DNA of 64,000 bases, from assembly GCF_013410405.1 (NCBI RefSeq), contig NZ_JACCFK010000002.1, positions 124,001-188,000 of the forward strand, in the 5' to 3' direction. Source of the DNA: Amycolatopsis endophytica. Lineage in GTDB: Bacteria; Actinomycetota; Actinomycetes; Mycobacteriales; Pseudonocardiaceae. The notes beneath the pieces are model-generated. The model ran no database searches, had not been told where the DNA came from, and saw only the letters and a list, made by a program, of their open reading frames with translations. The position numbers and the translations under genes were made by a program. Numbering within the stretch: position 1 is the first letter of the stretch; every line of letters begins with the position of its first letter. Below, piece after piece: positions 9,195 to 19,503 of the stretch.

Positions 9195-9464
9195 TCAGTT
9201 GGCCAGTGGTCCCGAGAACGTGAACTGGGTGTCGATGTCGGAGGCGACGGCTTCGAGCAGTTCCTCGGTGAGGTCGCTCAGTGCCCGCGCGAGGGCCAGC
9301 TCGGCCGCGATGTCGGGCAGGTGCTGCCCGCGCGGCCCGTTCCGGACCAGGCCGATCCCGGTGAAGCGGGTGCCGTCGGCTCCGCCGAGCCGGATTTCGG
9401 CGCGCGTGACACCCCCGATCTCGTCCAGGCCGATGTCCATCTTCCACTGGCACGCTTGCCGCAT
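9195..9464 (-). CDS. DUF1876 family protein (Rv1738-like)
   Basis: This 89-residue protein fits the DUF1876 family: WKMDIGLDEIGGVTRAEIRL, a central GIGLVRNGPRGQHLPDIAAELA and a closing helix LSDLTEELLEAVASDI. The M. tuberculosis member Rv1738 is one of the most strongly DosR-induced proteins and its fold resembles ribosome hibernation factors. The ATG at 9464 has GAGGAG 7 nt upstream. A DosR-like box lies 55-74 bp upstream of the start, consistent with hypoxic induction. A role in ribosome stabilisation during dormancy is inferred from the family. Confidence 0.88.
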   Translation of the reverse strand: MRQACQWKMDIGLDEIGGVTRAEIRLGGADGTRFTGIGLVRNGPRGQHLPDIAAELALARALSDLTEELLEAVASDIDTQFTFSGPLAN

Positions 9465-9518
9465 CAACGCTCCTCGTTCGCCACTGGCCTCACTGTCCCC
9501 GTTGGCGTGGCCGCGACT

Positions 9519-9538
9519 CAAGGGCCGGAAGTCCCTAA
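9519..9538. promoter_or_regulatory. DosR/DevR-like box upstream of the DUF1876 gene
   Basis: The core GGGCCGGAAGTCCC (9522-9535), followed by TAA, matches 11 of 14 positions of the DosR core, including a complete GTCCC half. It lies 55-74 bp upstream of the DUF1876 ATG on the minus strand and overlaps the last codon of the CPBP gene. Matched by eye. Confidence 0.5.
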
Positions 9539-10257
9539 CCGGAGCGCTGGACGGCCCACGCCAGTACCAGACCACCCGAGTTGAGCACGAGGTGCACCAG
9601 CGCCGGGGCCAGGACTCCCCGTCCGGCGTAGCGCAGGGCGCACAAGGCGACCCCGGCCGCGCCGGCGGCCACCATCGCCGCCACGGACAGCACCGGGAGC
9701 GGGATCCCGCCCGCGGCCGCGTCGACGGCGGCGTTGCGGCGCAACGCGAGTGAGGGCAGCAGGTGCCACAGCCCGAACAACGCGGACGCGCCGAGGACGG
9801 GCCGCCAGCGCCACCGTTGGCCGCCGCCGAGGAGCGCGGGCAGGACACCGCGGAAGGCGATCTCCTCGACGAGCACCGTGCCCAGCGGGATGCGGACCAG
9901 CGCCAGCCACAGCAGGTCGCCGGGCGCGGGCTGCCCGACCCGGCCGTCCTGGAACAGCGTCCGCAGCCCGGGCACGGCCAGCGCGACCGCGAACCCGGTC
10001 GCGACCACGAGGCAGACGATCCCGCCCGTGCGCGCGGACCGGCGCCAGTGCCGCGCGGACAGTCCCATCTCGGCGGCCGCGAGCCCGGCGGCGCGGGCGA
10101 GTCCGATGAGCACAGCCGAGGTCACCACCCCGCACACCGGGTAGGCCCAGCCGGGCAGGACCCGGTTGGCGAGCGTGGTGGCGGCGGCGAGCACCGCCAC
10201 GGAGCCGACGACGGCGGCACGGCCGGGCAGCCGGGGAGCGGTGCTGGTCTCACGCAT
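9535..10257 (-). CDS. CPBP family intramembrane metalloprotease
   Basis: This roughly 240-residue polytopic membrane protein carries all CPBP (Abi/Rce1-like) motifs: the paired glutamates and arginine in LVEEIAFRGVL, a histidine in LFGLWHLLPS and the final HLVLNSGG. These residues form the intramembrane catalytic site. About seven hydrophobic segments are visible. ATG at 10257 is chosen; a GTG two codons upstream (10263) is an alternative and neither has a strong ribosome binding site. The start is 31 bp from a DosR-like box shared with the divergent Rv1733c-like gene, so hypoxic control is plausible. Confidence 0.85.
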   Translation of the reverse strand: MRETSTAPRLPGRAAVVGSVAVLAAATTLANRVLPGWAYPVCGVVTSAVLIGLARAAGLAAAEMGLSARHWRRSARTGGIVCLVVATGFAVALAVPGLRTLFQDGRVGQPAPGDLLWLALVRIPLGTVLVEEIAFRGVLPALLGGGQRWRWRPVLGASALFGLWHLLPSLALRRNAAVDAAAGGIPLPVLSVAAMVAAGAAGVALCALRYAGRGVLAPALVHLVLNSGGLVLAWAVQRSG

Positions 10258-10287
10258 CGTCACCAGTGTGCCCGTTGTCCGCGCGGC

Positions 10288-10307
10288 ACAGGGACCAACG
10301 GCCCTTC
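10288..10307. promoter_or_regulatory. DosR/DevR-like box between CPBP and Rv1733c-like genes
   Basis: The core GGGACCAACGGCCC (10291-10304) matches 11 of 14 positions of GGGACTWWAGTCCC. It sits in the 199-bp divergent region, 31 bp from the CPBP start and about 150 bp from the Rv1733c-like start, and could serve either or both. The rest of this region holds no supported gene. Confidence 0.5.
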
Positions 10308-10456
10308 ACCGCAGGCCCGGCGGCGTGCACGCTGGAACCGGGGCCGACCGGGGAAGGTGCGGACATGGCTGGCGGAGCAGGCCCGGTGGTCGTGGGTGCC
10401 GGGTGCGAGCCGGACCCGGTCCACCGCGGGCTCGGGCCGGAACGGGCGGGCTGACG

Positions 10457-11038
10457 ATGTCCGGCTCAGGGCTGCGCCGGTTCTGGCGGTTGCTCCGCCC
10501 GGAGGGCCCGCTGGCGCGCCCGTGGGACCGGTGGGAGGCCCGGCTGTTCCTGGTCGCGATCCTGCTGGCGCTGGTCGCGGTGCCGGTGTCCGTGCTGGTG
10601 GTGTCGCAGGTCTACGGCACACAGGCCTCGATCGCGCGGGCGCAGCAAACCGACCGGTCCCCGGTGATGGCGCTGGTGCTGGCCGAAGCCGGGACGTTCG
10701 TGGCGGGCGGACCGGTCTCGCAGGTGCAGGAGGTGCCCGCGCTGTGGGTCCTGCCGGACGGCACCGAGCGCACGGGCCCGATCGCCGTCGCGGCGGGCAC
10801 GGACCGGGGTGCGCGGCTGCCGATCTGGGTGGACGGGGAGGGCGAGCCGGTCCCGCCGCCGCTGTCGATGTTCAACGCGCTGGGCATCGCGCTCAGTGTC
10901 GGATTGCTGCTGTGGCTCGGTGTGGTGCTGGTACTGGCGCTCGTCGTGCTCGGGGTGCACTGCGCGCTGGACCGCGCCCGTGCGGCGGCCTGGGCGCGGG
11001 AGTGGGAGAGGCTCGGTCAGGGAAGGAGCGGACGATGA
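10457..11038 (+). CDS. Rv1733c-like two-TM membrane protein
   Basis: This 193-residue protein has two transmembrane helices (about residues 28-50 and 140-168) around an extracytoplasmic loop of about 90 residues. The loop sequence ALWVLPDGTERTGPIAV and the following LPIWVDGEGEPVPPP align well with M. tuberculosis Rv1733c, a DosR-regulated membrane antigen of unknown function. ATG 10457 is supported by the WDRWEARLF entry into the first helix. The stop overlaps the start of the next small gene (ATGA), so the two are translationally coupled. A DosR-like box lies about 150 bp upstream. Confidence 0.85.
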   Translation: MSGSGLRRFWRLLRPEGPLARPWDRWEARLFLVAILLALVAVPVSVLVVSQVYGTQASIARAQQTDRSPVMALVLAEAGTFVAGGPVSQVQEVPALWVLPDGTERTGPIAVAAGTDRGARLPIWVDGEGEPVPPPLSMFNALGIALSVGLLLWLGVVLVLALVVLGVHCALDRARAAAWAREWERLGQGRSGR

Positions 11039-11214
11039 GCGAGCTGGAAAACCGGAAGGCGGCCAGGGAGGCGCGGGTGACGGCGGCGTCCCGCACGGAC
11101 CGGCACAGCACCGCGGAACTGGCCGAATCGGCGATGCGGAGGTACTTCGCCGAGGAGGCATACCGTGAACGGGACGACCGGGAGCGGCACGCGCGCGAAC
11201 ACCAAGATGTATAA
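11035..11214 (+). CDS. Small hydrophilic protein coupled to the Rv1733c-like gene
   Basis: This 59-residue protein starts with ATG overlapping the preceding stop (ATGA) and has a strong ribosome binding site, GGAAGGAG, 6 nt upstream. It is highly charged (many Arg, Glu, Asp and His), with a predicted helical segment TAELAESAMRRYFAEEAYRE, and has no membrane segment. I do not recognise the family. Coupling to the Rv1733c-like gene, next to the DevR/DevS genes, suggests that it belongs to the hypoxia response. Its short length, clean RBS and overlap make it a likely real gene. Confidence 0.7.
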   Translation: MSELENRKAAREARVTAASRTDRHSTAELAESAMRRYFAEEAYRERDDRERHAREHQDV

Positions 11215-11243
11215 CGCCCTATACGGCCAGGCTTTGAAGGCGT

Positions 11244-11897
11244 TCAACACCTGTCCCGCAGGTCCCTGCCCTTCCGCAACTTCGTGGCAAGGACGGCCGC
11301 CTGCGTCCGCCGTTCCAGGCCGAGCTTGGTAAGCAGGCGGGACACGTAGTTCTTCACGGTCTTCTCCGCCAGGAACATCCGCTCGGCGATCTGGCGGTTG
11401 GTGAGGCCCTCGCCGATGAGGTCGAGCAGGTCTCGCTCGCGTTCGCTCAACGCGGCCAGCGGCCCGGTCTCGACCGCGTCGGCGCGCAGCTTCGCCATCA
11501 GCGTGGCCGCCGCGCGGGTGTCCAGCAGCGACCGGCCCGTCCCGATCTCGCGCACGGCGGAGACGAGCTGCAGCCCCTGGATGTCCTTGATGACGTACCC
11601 GCCCGCCCCGGCGAGGATGGCGTTGAGCATGGCCTCCTCGTCGGTGTAGGAGGTCAGGATCAGCACGTTCAGCTCGGGCAGGCGGGAGCGCAGCTCGCGG
11701 CACAGCTCGATGCCGTTGCCGTCGGGCAGGCGCACGTCCAGCACCGCGACGTCCGGCCGCAGCGCGAGAACGCGGGTCAGCGCCTGCGCGGCGGTCGACG
11801 CCTCACCGACCACCGTCAGGGCGGGATCGGCTTCGAGCAGGTCCGCGACGCCGCGCCGCACGACCTCGTGGTCGTCGACGAGGAACACCTTGATCAC
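11244..11897 (-). CDS. NarL/LuxR-family response regulator, DevR/DosR-like
   Basis: This 217-residue regulator has a receiver domain (residues 1-120) with the acidic pair Asp8/Asp9 and phospho-acceptor Asp54 ([10 protein letters not shown]). It ends with a LuxR-type helix-turn-helix: [39 protein letters not shown] and a recognition helix like that of DosR. The overall sequence closely follows mycobacterial DevR/DosR. The kinase gene lies upstream on the same strand, leaving a 112-bp gap with two DosR-like sites, so autoregulation is likely. The start is GTG with GAAGGGG about 11 nt upstream. It is the predicted master regulator of the surrounding island. Confidence 0.92.
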   Translation of the reverse strand: MIKVFLVDDHEVVRRGVADLLEADPALTVVGEASTAAQALTRVLALRPDVAVLDVRLPDGNGIELCRELRSRLPELNVLILTSYTDEEAMLNAILAGAGGYVIKDIQGLQLVSAVREIGTGRSLLDTRAAATLMAKLRADAVETGPLAALSERERDLLDLIGEGLTNRQIAERMFLAEKTVKNYVSRLLTKLGLERRTQAAVLATKLRKGRDLRDRC

Positions 11898-11953
11898 GCC
11901 GCCACCCCTTCCCGGACGGGACCCTCCCAGGCTACGGGCGGCCGGGCGTGCGC

Positions 11954-11973
11954 GACCGGGCCTTGGTCCCGAA
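11954..11973. promoter_or_regulatory. Candidate DosR-like site upstream of the response regulator gene
   Basis: A complete half-site GTCCCGAA (11966-11973) with a poorer opposite half gives 10 of 14 core matches (11957-11970). It is 57-76 bp upstream of the regulator's GTG. A second, partly matching site (GGGACCGAGGTCAC, 11979-11992) follows directly. The pair would fit autoregulation. Confidence 0.4.
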
Positions 11974-12009
11974 AGCCGGGGACCGAGGTCACCGGTCCGG
12001 ATCGTTCGG

Positions 12010-13734
<1,725 letters not shown>

Positions 13735-13808
13735 TCAGTCAGAGTGGCATGTCACCTGCCCGAACACCAGTGAAAAGCCCGTGCGCCGTGGGGCGATTTT
13801 CACCGCGG

Positions 13809-13828
13809 ATAGGGCACAAAGGCCCCGT
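13809..13828. promoter_or_regulatory. Candidate DosR-like site upstream of the nitroreductase gene
   Basis: The core GGGCACAAAGGCCC (13812-13825) matches 10 of 14 core positions. It lies in the 179-bp divergent region, 75 bp from the kinase start and 86 bp from the nitroreductase ATG. No other clear element was found in this region. Confidence 0.38.
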
Positions 13829-13913
13829 GCCCGGTGACGGCGTGCCCTCGTGTGGGGGAAGGCGCGGGAGAACAGTGGAGCGATCCCGGACCCGTCGTGG
13901 CAGGGGGCGCCCG

Positions 13914-14831
13914 ATGTCTTTCGCGAGCCAGGACCCGGTGGGGGCCGCGCTCGGTGCCGCGATCCGCGCGCCGTCACCGCACAACACCCAGCCGTGGCGG
14001 TTCGAGGTGGACGGTGACCGGATCGAGGTGTTTCTCGATCAGGACCGCGTGCTGAAGGTGGCCGATCCCGAGGGCCGGGAGGCGCGGTTGGCGTGTGGCG
14101 CGGCGCTGTTGAACATGCGTCTCGCCGTGCGGGCGGTGGGCCGGACGCCGGTGGTGGGGCTGGTGCCGCGGGCGAACGAGCCTGCGCATCTGGCGACGGT
14201 GCGGGTGCGGGGCCGACGGAGGCCGAACCCCGACGACGTGGCGATGGCGCGGGCGATCGTCTACCGGCGGAGCAACCGGCGCGCGTTCACGGCCCGTGAG
14301 GTGCCGGTGTGGGTGCTGGAGGCGCTCGTGCGGGCGGCCGCGGAGGAGGGTGGTGCCCTGGTGCCCTTGACCGGCGGTGCGCGGCTGGCGGAGTTCGGGG
14401 GGTTACTGCGGGAGGCGGAGCGGGTGCAGCGCGACGATCCCGCGTACCAGGAGGAGCTGGCGCGGTGGACGGCGCTGGAGGGGGCACGGAAGGACGGGCT
14501 GCCTGCCGCGGCGGCGGTGATGGGGCCGGAGTGGCCGTTCGATCGCCGTCCGCTGGTGGCGGTGCTGTTGTCGGACACCGACGGCAGGGCGGCGCAGGTG
14601 CGGGCGGGTCAGGCGTTGCAGCGGGTGCTGTTGCGGGCGACGACGGCCGGGGTGAGCGTGTCGTTTCTCGCGCAGCCGGTGGAGGTGCCCGCGTTACGGG
14701 GCGAGGTGGCGCGGCTGGTCGCGGCGCCGGGGTGTCCGCAGGTGGTGCTGCGGTTCGGGTACGGGTTCGCGGCACCGGCGACGCGGCGGCGGCCGGTGGC
14801 GGCGGTGACGCATTACACCGGCGGTGGTTAG
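13914..14831 (+). CDS. Acg-type nitroreductase family protein
   Basis: This 305-residue protein belongs to the Acg family of FMN-binding nitroreductase-fold proteins, recognisable from AAIRAPSPHNTQPWRF at the N-terminus, YRRSNRRAF in the middle and PQVVLRFGYG near the end. In M. tuberculosis the members Acg (Rv2032), Rv3127 and Rv3131 are all DosR-induced; they can bind FMN but may lack reductase activity. ATG 13914 gives a normal N-terminus. It is divergent from the DevS-like kinase, with a DosR-like site between them, and the formate dehydrogenase cluster follows in the same direction. Confidence 0.88.
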   Translation: MSFASQDPVGAALGAAIRAPSPHNTQPWRFEVDGDRIEVFLDQDRVLKVADPEGREARLACGAALLNMRLAVRAVGRTPVVGLVPRANEPAHLATVRVRGRRRPNPDDVAMARAIVYRRSNRRAFTAREVPVWVLEALVRAAAEEGGALVPLTGGARLAEFGGLLREAERVQRDDPAYQEELARWTALEGARKDGLPAAAAVMGPEWPFDRRPLVAVLLSDTDGRAAQVRAGQALQRVLLRATTAGVSVSFLAQPVEVPALRGEVARLVAAPGCPQVVLRFGYGFAAPATRRRPVAAVTHYTGGG

Positions 14832-14860
14832 GCAGGGCCGCGGTGGGGCATCTGTGCGGC

Positions 14861-15289
14861 ATGGCCCGCGAAGACTCCCTTCCGACGTTGCGCAGCCTCG
14901 CGGATCTGGCGCAGCTGCTGATTCCCGGCGCGGTCGTCTATGTGCGGTACTCACCGGGCCCGGAGTCCGACGTGGGGCATCCGAGCACCGATCACGAGAG
15001 CGGGCTGCGGATGCCGGGGGTGTCGGTGAACCCGCTGAACCCACCGGGCTGGTGGTCGCTGCCGGTGGAGGACTGGCTGGCGCGCCGGATCTGCCAGTAC
15101 CTGCACCAGCAGCGGGAGGGGGCGCGCCCGTGGGTGCTGGGCGGGACGGAGGTGGATTTCGGGCCGGACAACGAGCCGTTGCTGGTGGATGTCGAGCCGA
15201 TCGCGTGGATCGCGGACGAGCTGGTGACCGAGGCCCGCGAGCGCTACCACTCCCGGCTGGACGCGGGGGCTTCGACGCACGAGGATTGA
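14861..15289 (+). CDS. DUF6098-type protein next to formate dehydrogenase
   Basis: This 142-residue protein has the pattern of a small actinobacterial family (DUF6098 as I recall): LPTLRSLADL, VYVRYSPGPESD, a GVSVNPLNPPGWW segment, RICQYLHQQREGARPWVL and FGPDNEPLLVDVEPIAWI. It has no signal peptide, metal motif or membrane segment. ATG 14861 is chosen; an in-frame GTG at 14843 is an alternative. It sits between the nitroreductase and formate dehydrogenase genes, all co-directional, and may have a role in assembly or regulation of the dehydrogenase. That role is inferred from position only. Confidence 0.72.
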   Translation: MAREDSLPTLRSLADLAQLLIPGAVVYVRYSPGPESDVGHPSTDHESGLRMPGVSVNPLNPPGWWSLPVEDWLARRICQYLHQQREGARPWVLGGTEVDFGPDNEPLLVDVEPIAWIADELVTEARERYHSRLDAGASTHED

Positions 15290-15343
15290 TCTCGCGGGTT
15301 TGCCCGCCGCGGTGGCGGGGAAAGCGGGCGGCAGGAGGTGGCG

Positions 15344-18300
15344 ATGGGCGTGGGCGACTGGGTGCGGTCGTGGCCGGTGCTGCGGCAGTTGAGCGGTGCC
15401 GACCCGCTGGGCCGGGGCAGTGCGGCGCAGTCCGCGCGGTCGAAGTCCCTGGAGCCCCGCACCGCCTCGGCGGACCGGGTGGTGCATTCGGTGTGCCCGT
15501 ACTGCGCGGTCGGGTGTTCGCAGAAGGTGTTCGTGAAGGACGAGCAGGTCGTCCAGATCGAGGGCAACCCGGATTCGCCGATCTCGCGGGGGCGGTTGTG
15601 CCCGAAGGGGTCGGCGAGCAAGCAGCTGGTGACCGGGCCGCAGCGGCAGGAGAAGGTGCTCTACCGCGCCCCGTACGGCACGCAGTGGCAGGAGCTGGAC
15701 CTGTCGGCGGCGATGGACATGGTCGCCGACCGGGTGCTGGACGCGCGGCGCAGGGGCTGGCAGGACACCGACGAGCACGGTCATCCGCTGCGCCGGACCA
15801 TGGGGCTGGCGAGCCTGGGCGGGGCGACGCTGGACAACGAAGAGAACTACCTGATCAAGAAGCTGTTCACGGCGATGGGTGCGATCCAGATCGAGAACCA
15901 GGCCCGTATTTGACACTCCGCCACGGTTCCCGGTCTGGGAGCCTCCTTCGGTCGCGGTGGCGCGACGGACTACCAGCAGGACCTGATCAACGCCGACTGC
16001 GTGATCATCATGGGCTCGAACATGGCCGAGGCCCATCCGGTGGGTTTCCAGTGGGTCGTGGAAGCCAAGGCGCGGGGCGCCAAGGTGTTCCACATCGATC
16101 CGCGGTTCACGCGGACGAGCGCGATGGCCGACCGGCACGTGCCGTTGCGGGCGGGGACGGACATCGCGTTCCTGGGCGGGGTGATCAACCACATCCTGTC
16201 CAACGGGCTGGAGTTCCGGGAGTACGTGCAGGCTTACACGAACGCGCCGTTCCTGGTGCGGGAGGATTTCGCCGACACCGAGGACCTGGACGGGTTGTTC
16301 AGCGGGTACGACCCGGAGTCGGCGTCCTACGATCCGGGGAGCTGGCACTACGAGAGCGTGCCGCCGCGGGAGGGCCGGGGCGAGCGGGCGAAGGAGCAGT
16401 CGGCGCCGGACCAGCACGGCTCGGGTGGGCCGCCGCTGGAGGGCGGGGCCGACGAGATCGCCGCTGATCCGTCGCTGGAGCATCCGCGGTGCGTGTTCCA
16501 GATCCTCAAGCGGCATTTCGCGCGGTACACGCCGGAGATGGTGGAGCGGGTGTGTGGTGTGCCGCGGGAGCTGTTCGACGAGGTGTGCCGGGCGTGGACG
16601 GCGAACTCTGGGCGGGAGCGGACGGCGGCGCTGGTGTACAGCGTGGGGTGGACGCAGCATTCGATGGGTGCCCAGTACATCCGGGCCGGGTCGATCATCC
16701 AGTTGCTGCTGGGCAACATCGGCCGTCCGGGTGGCGGGGTGTTCGCGTTGCGGGGGCACGCCTCGATCCAGGGGTCGACGGACATCCCGACGTTGTTCAA
16801 CCTGCTGCCCGGGTACCTGCCGATGGCGGACACCTCGCACGAGGGCATCGGCGGCTATCTGGACCTGGTGCGGGGTGACCGGCAGAAGGGGTTCTGGCGC
16901 AACGCCGACGCCTATCTGGTGTCGCTGCTCAAGGAGTACTGGGGCGAGCACGCCACGGCCGAGAACGACTGGTGTTTCGACTACCTGCCGCGGATCAACG
17001 GCGATCACGGCACCTACCGCACGGTCATGGACATGATCGACGGGAAGGTGTTCGGGTACTTCCTGCTGGGGCAGAACCCGGCGGTGGGGTCGGCGAACGG
17101 GCGGTTGCAGCGGCTGGGGATGGCGAACCTGGACTGGCTGGTGGTGCGCGACCTGGCGATGATCGAGAGCGCGACGTTCTGGAAGGACTCGCCGGAGATC
17201 GAGACCGGGGAGATCGCGCCGGAGCGGTGCCGCACGGAGGTGTTCTTCTTCCCGGCGGCCTCGCACGTGGAGAAGTCGGGCACGTTCACGCAGACGCAGC
17301 GGATGTTGCAGTGGCGGGACAAGGCGGTGGAGCCCAAGGGGGACCAGCGCAGCGAGCTGTGGTTCTTCTACCACCTGGGCCGGATCCTGAAGGAGAAGCT
17401 GGCCGGTTCGGCCGATGAGCGGGATCGTCCGCTGCTGGACCTGTGGTGGGACTACCGGATGGAGCACGGTGACGAGCCCTCGGGTGCGGACGTGCTGCGC
17501 CGGATCAGCGGGGTGGACCTGGGCGAGGACCGGGCGCTGAACGGGTACCTGGAGCTCAAGGCCGATGGCAGCACGGCGTGCGGGTGCTGGATCTACAGCG
17601 GGGTGTACGCCGATGAGGTGAACCAGGCGGCGCGCCGCAAGCCGCACGACGAGCAGGGGCCGTATGAGTCGGAGTGGGGCTGGACGTGGCCGCTGAACCG
17701 GCGGGTGCTCTACAACCGGGCCTCGGCCGATCCGTGGGGGCGGCCGTGGAGTGAGCGCAAGAAGCTGGTGTGGTGGGACGCGGAGAAGGGTGAGTGGACC
17801 GGGTACGACGTGCCGGACTTCGAGAAGAACAAACCGCCGGACTTCGTGCCGGAGCCGGGCGCGGTCGGGCCGGACGCGTTGCACGGCGACGACCCGTTCA
17901 TCATGCAGGCGGACGGCAAGGGCTGGCTGTTCGCGCCGAACGGGGTGCTGGACGGGCCGTTGCCGACGCACTACGAGCCGCACGAGTCGCCGGTGCGCAA
18001 CGCCCTGTACGGGCAGCAGGGCAATCCGGCGCGCAAGGTGTACGCGCGGGTGGACAACCCGTCGAACCCGTCGCCGCCGGAGGCGCACGGTGAGGTGTTC
18101 CCGTTCGTGTTCACCGCGTCGCGGCTGACCGAGCACCACACGGCGGGCGGGATGAGCCGTCAGCTGCCGTATCTGGCGGAGTTGCAGCCGGCGTTGTTCG
18201 TGGAGGTGTCGCCGGAGCTGGCGGCCGAGCGGGATCTGGTGCACCTGGACTGGGCGCATGTGGTGACGAGCCGGTCGGCGGTGGACGCGCGGGTGTTCGT

Positions 18301-18601
18301 GACCGAGCGGATGCGGCCGCTGCGGATCTCCGACCGGGTGGTGCACCAGGTGTGGATGCCTTATCACTGGGGGCACACCGGGCTGGTGGACGGTGACGTG
18401 GTCAACGATCTGCTCGGGGTGGTGGCCGATCCGAACGTGTTCATCCAGGAGAGCAAGGTGGCGACCTGCGATGTGCGACCGGGGCGGCGGCCGCGTGGCC
18501 CGGCGCTGCTGGCTTACCTGGAGGAGTACCGGGGGCGAGCGGGGATCACGGTGGAGACCGGGACGCGGATCGACACGGCCGACGGTGCGGAGGAGCGGTG
18601 A
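15344..18601 (+). CDS. Selenocysteine-containing formate dehydrogenase, catalytic (alpha) subunit
   Basis: This is a 1085-residue molybdopterin oxidoreductase that oxidises formate to CO2. The N-terminal [4Fe-4S] motif is CPYCAVGCS with the fourth Cys in RGRLCPKGS. The frame contains one TGA (15911-15913) at codon 190, exactly where family members have the Mo-ligating Cys or Sec (QARI-U-HSATV), with the conserved His after it and a downstream GRGGATD. A SECIS hairpin begins 11 nt after the TGA. Reading through gives one continuous protein to 18601, so this is selenocysteine rather than a frameshift. ATG 15344 has AGGAGG 5 nt upstream. No twin-arginine signal is visible, unlike E. coli FdnG, so a cytoplasmic active site is likely. 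The beta and NrfD-type subunits follow with 1-bp overlaps. Confidence 0.94.
15925..15943 (+). promoter_or_regulatory. Bacterial SECIS element directing UGA recoding
   Basis: GGTTCCC (15925-15931) pairs with GGGAGCC (15937-15943) around the loop GGTCT. The hairpin starts 11 nt after the TGA. E. coli fdhF has the same 11-nt spacing and a GGUC apical loop on a similar stem, the SelB-binding determinant. The hairpin lies within the coding sequence, as required in bacteria. Confidence 0.88.
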
Positions 18602-19503
18602 TGGCGAACAGCTTCTACGGTCCGCTCGACGATCCCGCCGGTGAGGCGGGTTACCGGGAGCATCCACCGCGGGTGGGGTTTTTCACCGACACGTCGGTGT
18701 GCATCGGGTGCAAGGCGTGCGAGGTGGCGTGCAAGGAGTGGAACGGGGTTCCCGACGACGGGTTCGATCTGCTGGGGATGTCGTTCGACAACACCGGTGA
18801 GCTGGGCGCGAACTCGTGGCGGCACGTGGCGTTCGTGGAGCAGGAGCGGCCGGGGGCGGACTCGCCGGAGCCGGTGGATCTGGGGCTGCCCGCGTTCGAC
18901 CTGCCCGGCGCGGACGGGGACGCGGGGACGCGCACCGATTTCCGGTGGTTGATGAGTTCGGACGTGTGCAAGCACTGCACGCACGCCGGATGCCTGGACG
19001 TGTGTCCGACGGGGGCGTTGTTCCGCACCGAGTTCGGGTCGGTGGTGGTGCAGCCGGACATCTGCAACGGGTGCGGCTACTGCGTGTCCGGCTGCCCGTA
19101 CGGGGTGATCCAGCGGCGCGAGGACGACGGCCGCGCCTGGAAGTGCACGCTGTGTTACGACCGGCTGCGGGACGGGCAGGAGCCGGCGTGCGCGAAGGCG
19201 TGCCCGACCGACTCGATCCAGTTCGGGCCGCTGGACGAGCTGCGGGACAGGGCGGCGCGGCGGGTGGACGCCCTGCACGGGGCGGGCGTGACCGAGGCGC
19301 GGCTCTACGGTGAGAACCCTGATGACGGGGTGGGCGGTGACGGGGCGTTCTTCCTGTTGCTGGACGAGCCCGAGGTGTACGGTCTGCCGCCGGATCCGGT
19401 GGTGCCGACGCGGCACGCGGGGTCGATGTGGAAGTACGCGGGCATGGCCGCGTCGGCGTTCGCGGCCGCCGCGGTGTCGGTCTTCTTCGGACGGGGCAGG
19501 TGA
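18601..19503 (+). CDS. Formate dehydrogenase iron-sulfur (beta) subunit
   Basis: This 300-residue electron-transfer subunit has four ferredoxin-type cysteine clusters: CIGCKACEVACKEWN, CKHCTHAGCLDVCPTGA, CNGCGYCVSGCPYGV, and CTLCYDRLRDG with CAKACPTDSI. It can thus bind four [4Fe-4S] centres, as in FdnH. A single hydrophobic helix near the C-terminus (KYAGMAASAFAAAAVSVFF) probably anchors it to the membrane. The ATG overlaps the alpha-subunit stop by one base (TGATG), with AGGAG 5 nt upstream. It passes electrons from the catalytic subunit to the NrfD-type membrane protein. Confidence 0.95.
   Translation: MANSFYGPLDDPAGEAGYREHPPRVGFFTDTSVCIGCKACEVACKEWNGVPDDGFDLLGMSFDNTGELGANSWRHVAFVEQERPGADSPEPVDLGLPAFDLPGADGDAGTRTDFRWLMSSDVCKHCTHAGCLDVCPTGALFRTEFGSVVVQPDICNGCGYCVSGCPYGVIQRREDDGRAWKCTLCYDRLRDGQEPACAKACPTDSIQFGPLDELRDRAARRVDALHGAGVTEARLYGENPDDGVGGDGAFFLLLDEPEVYGLPPDPVVPTRHAGSMWKYAGMAASAFAAAAVSVFFGRGR

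Noticed and set aside
10365..10454. Short frame starting MAGGAGPVVVGAG resembling the start of a universal stress protein
   Set aside because: Only 29 codons, no further similarity and no clear ribosome binding site. It could be a relic but cannot be supported.
15338..15913. Formate dehydrogenase alpha gene interrupted by a stop codon (frameshift or pseudogene)
   Set aside because: The frame is unchanged on both sides, the stop is TGA at the Cys/Sec ligand position, and a SECIS hairpin follows at the canonical distance. Selenocysteine explains all of it.
14951..18667. 1238-codon open frame on the minus strand across formate dehydrogenase
   Set aside because: It is a GC-bias shadow: Arg/His/Pro-rich composition with no recognisable domain, antisense to a well-supported gene.
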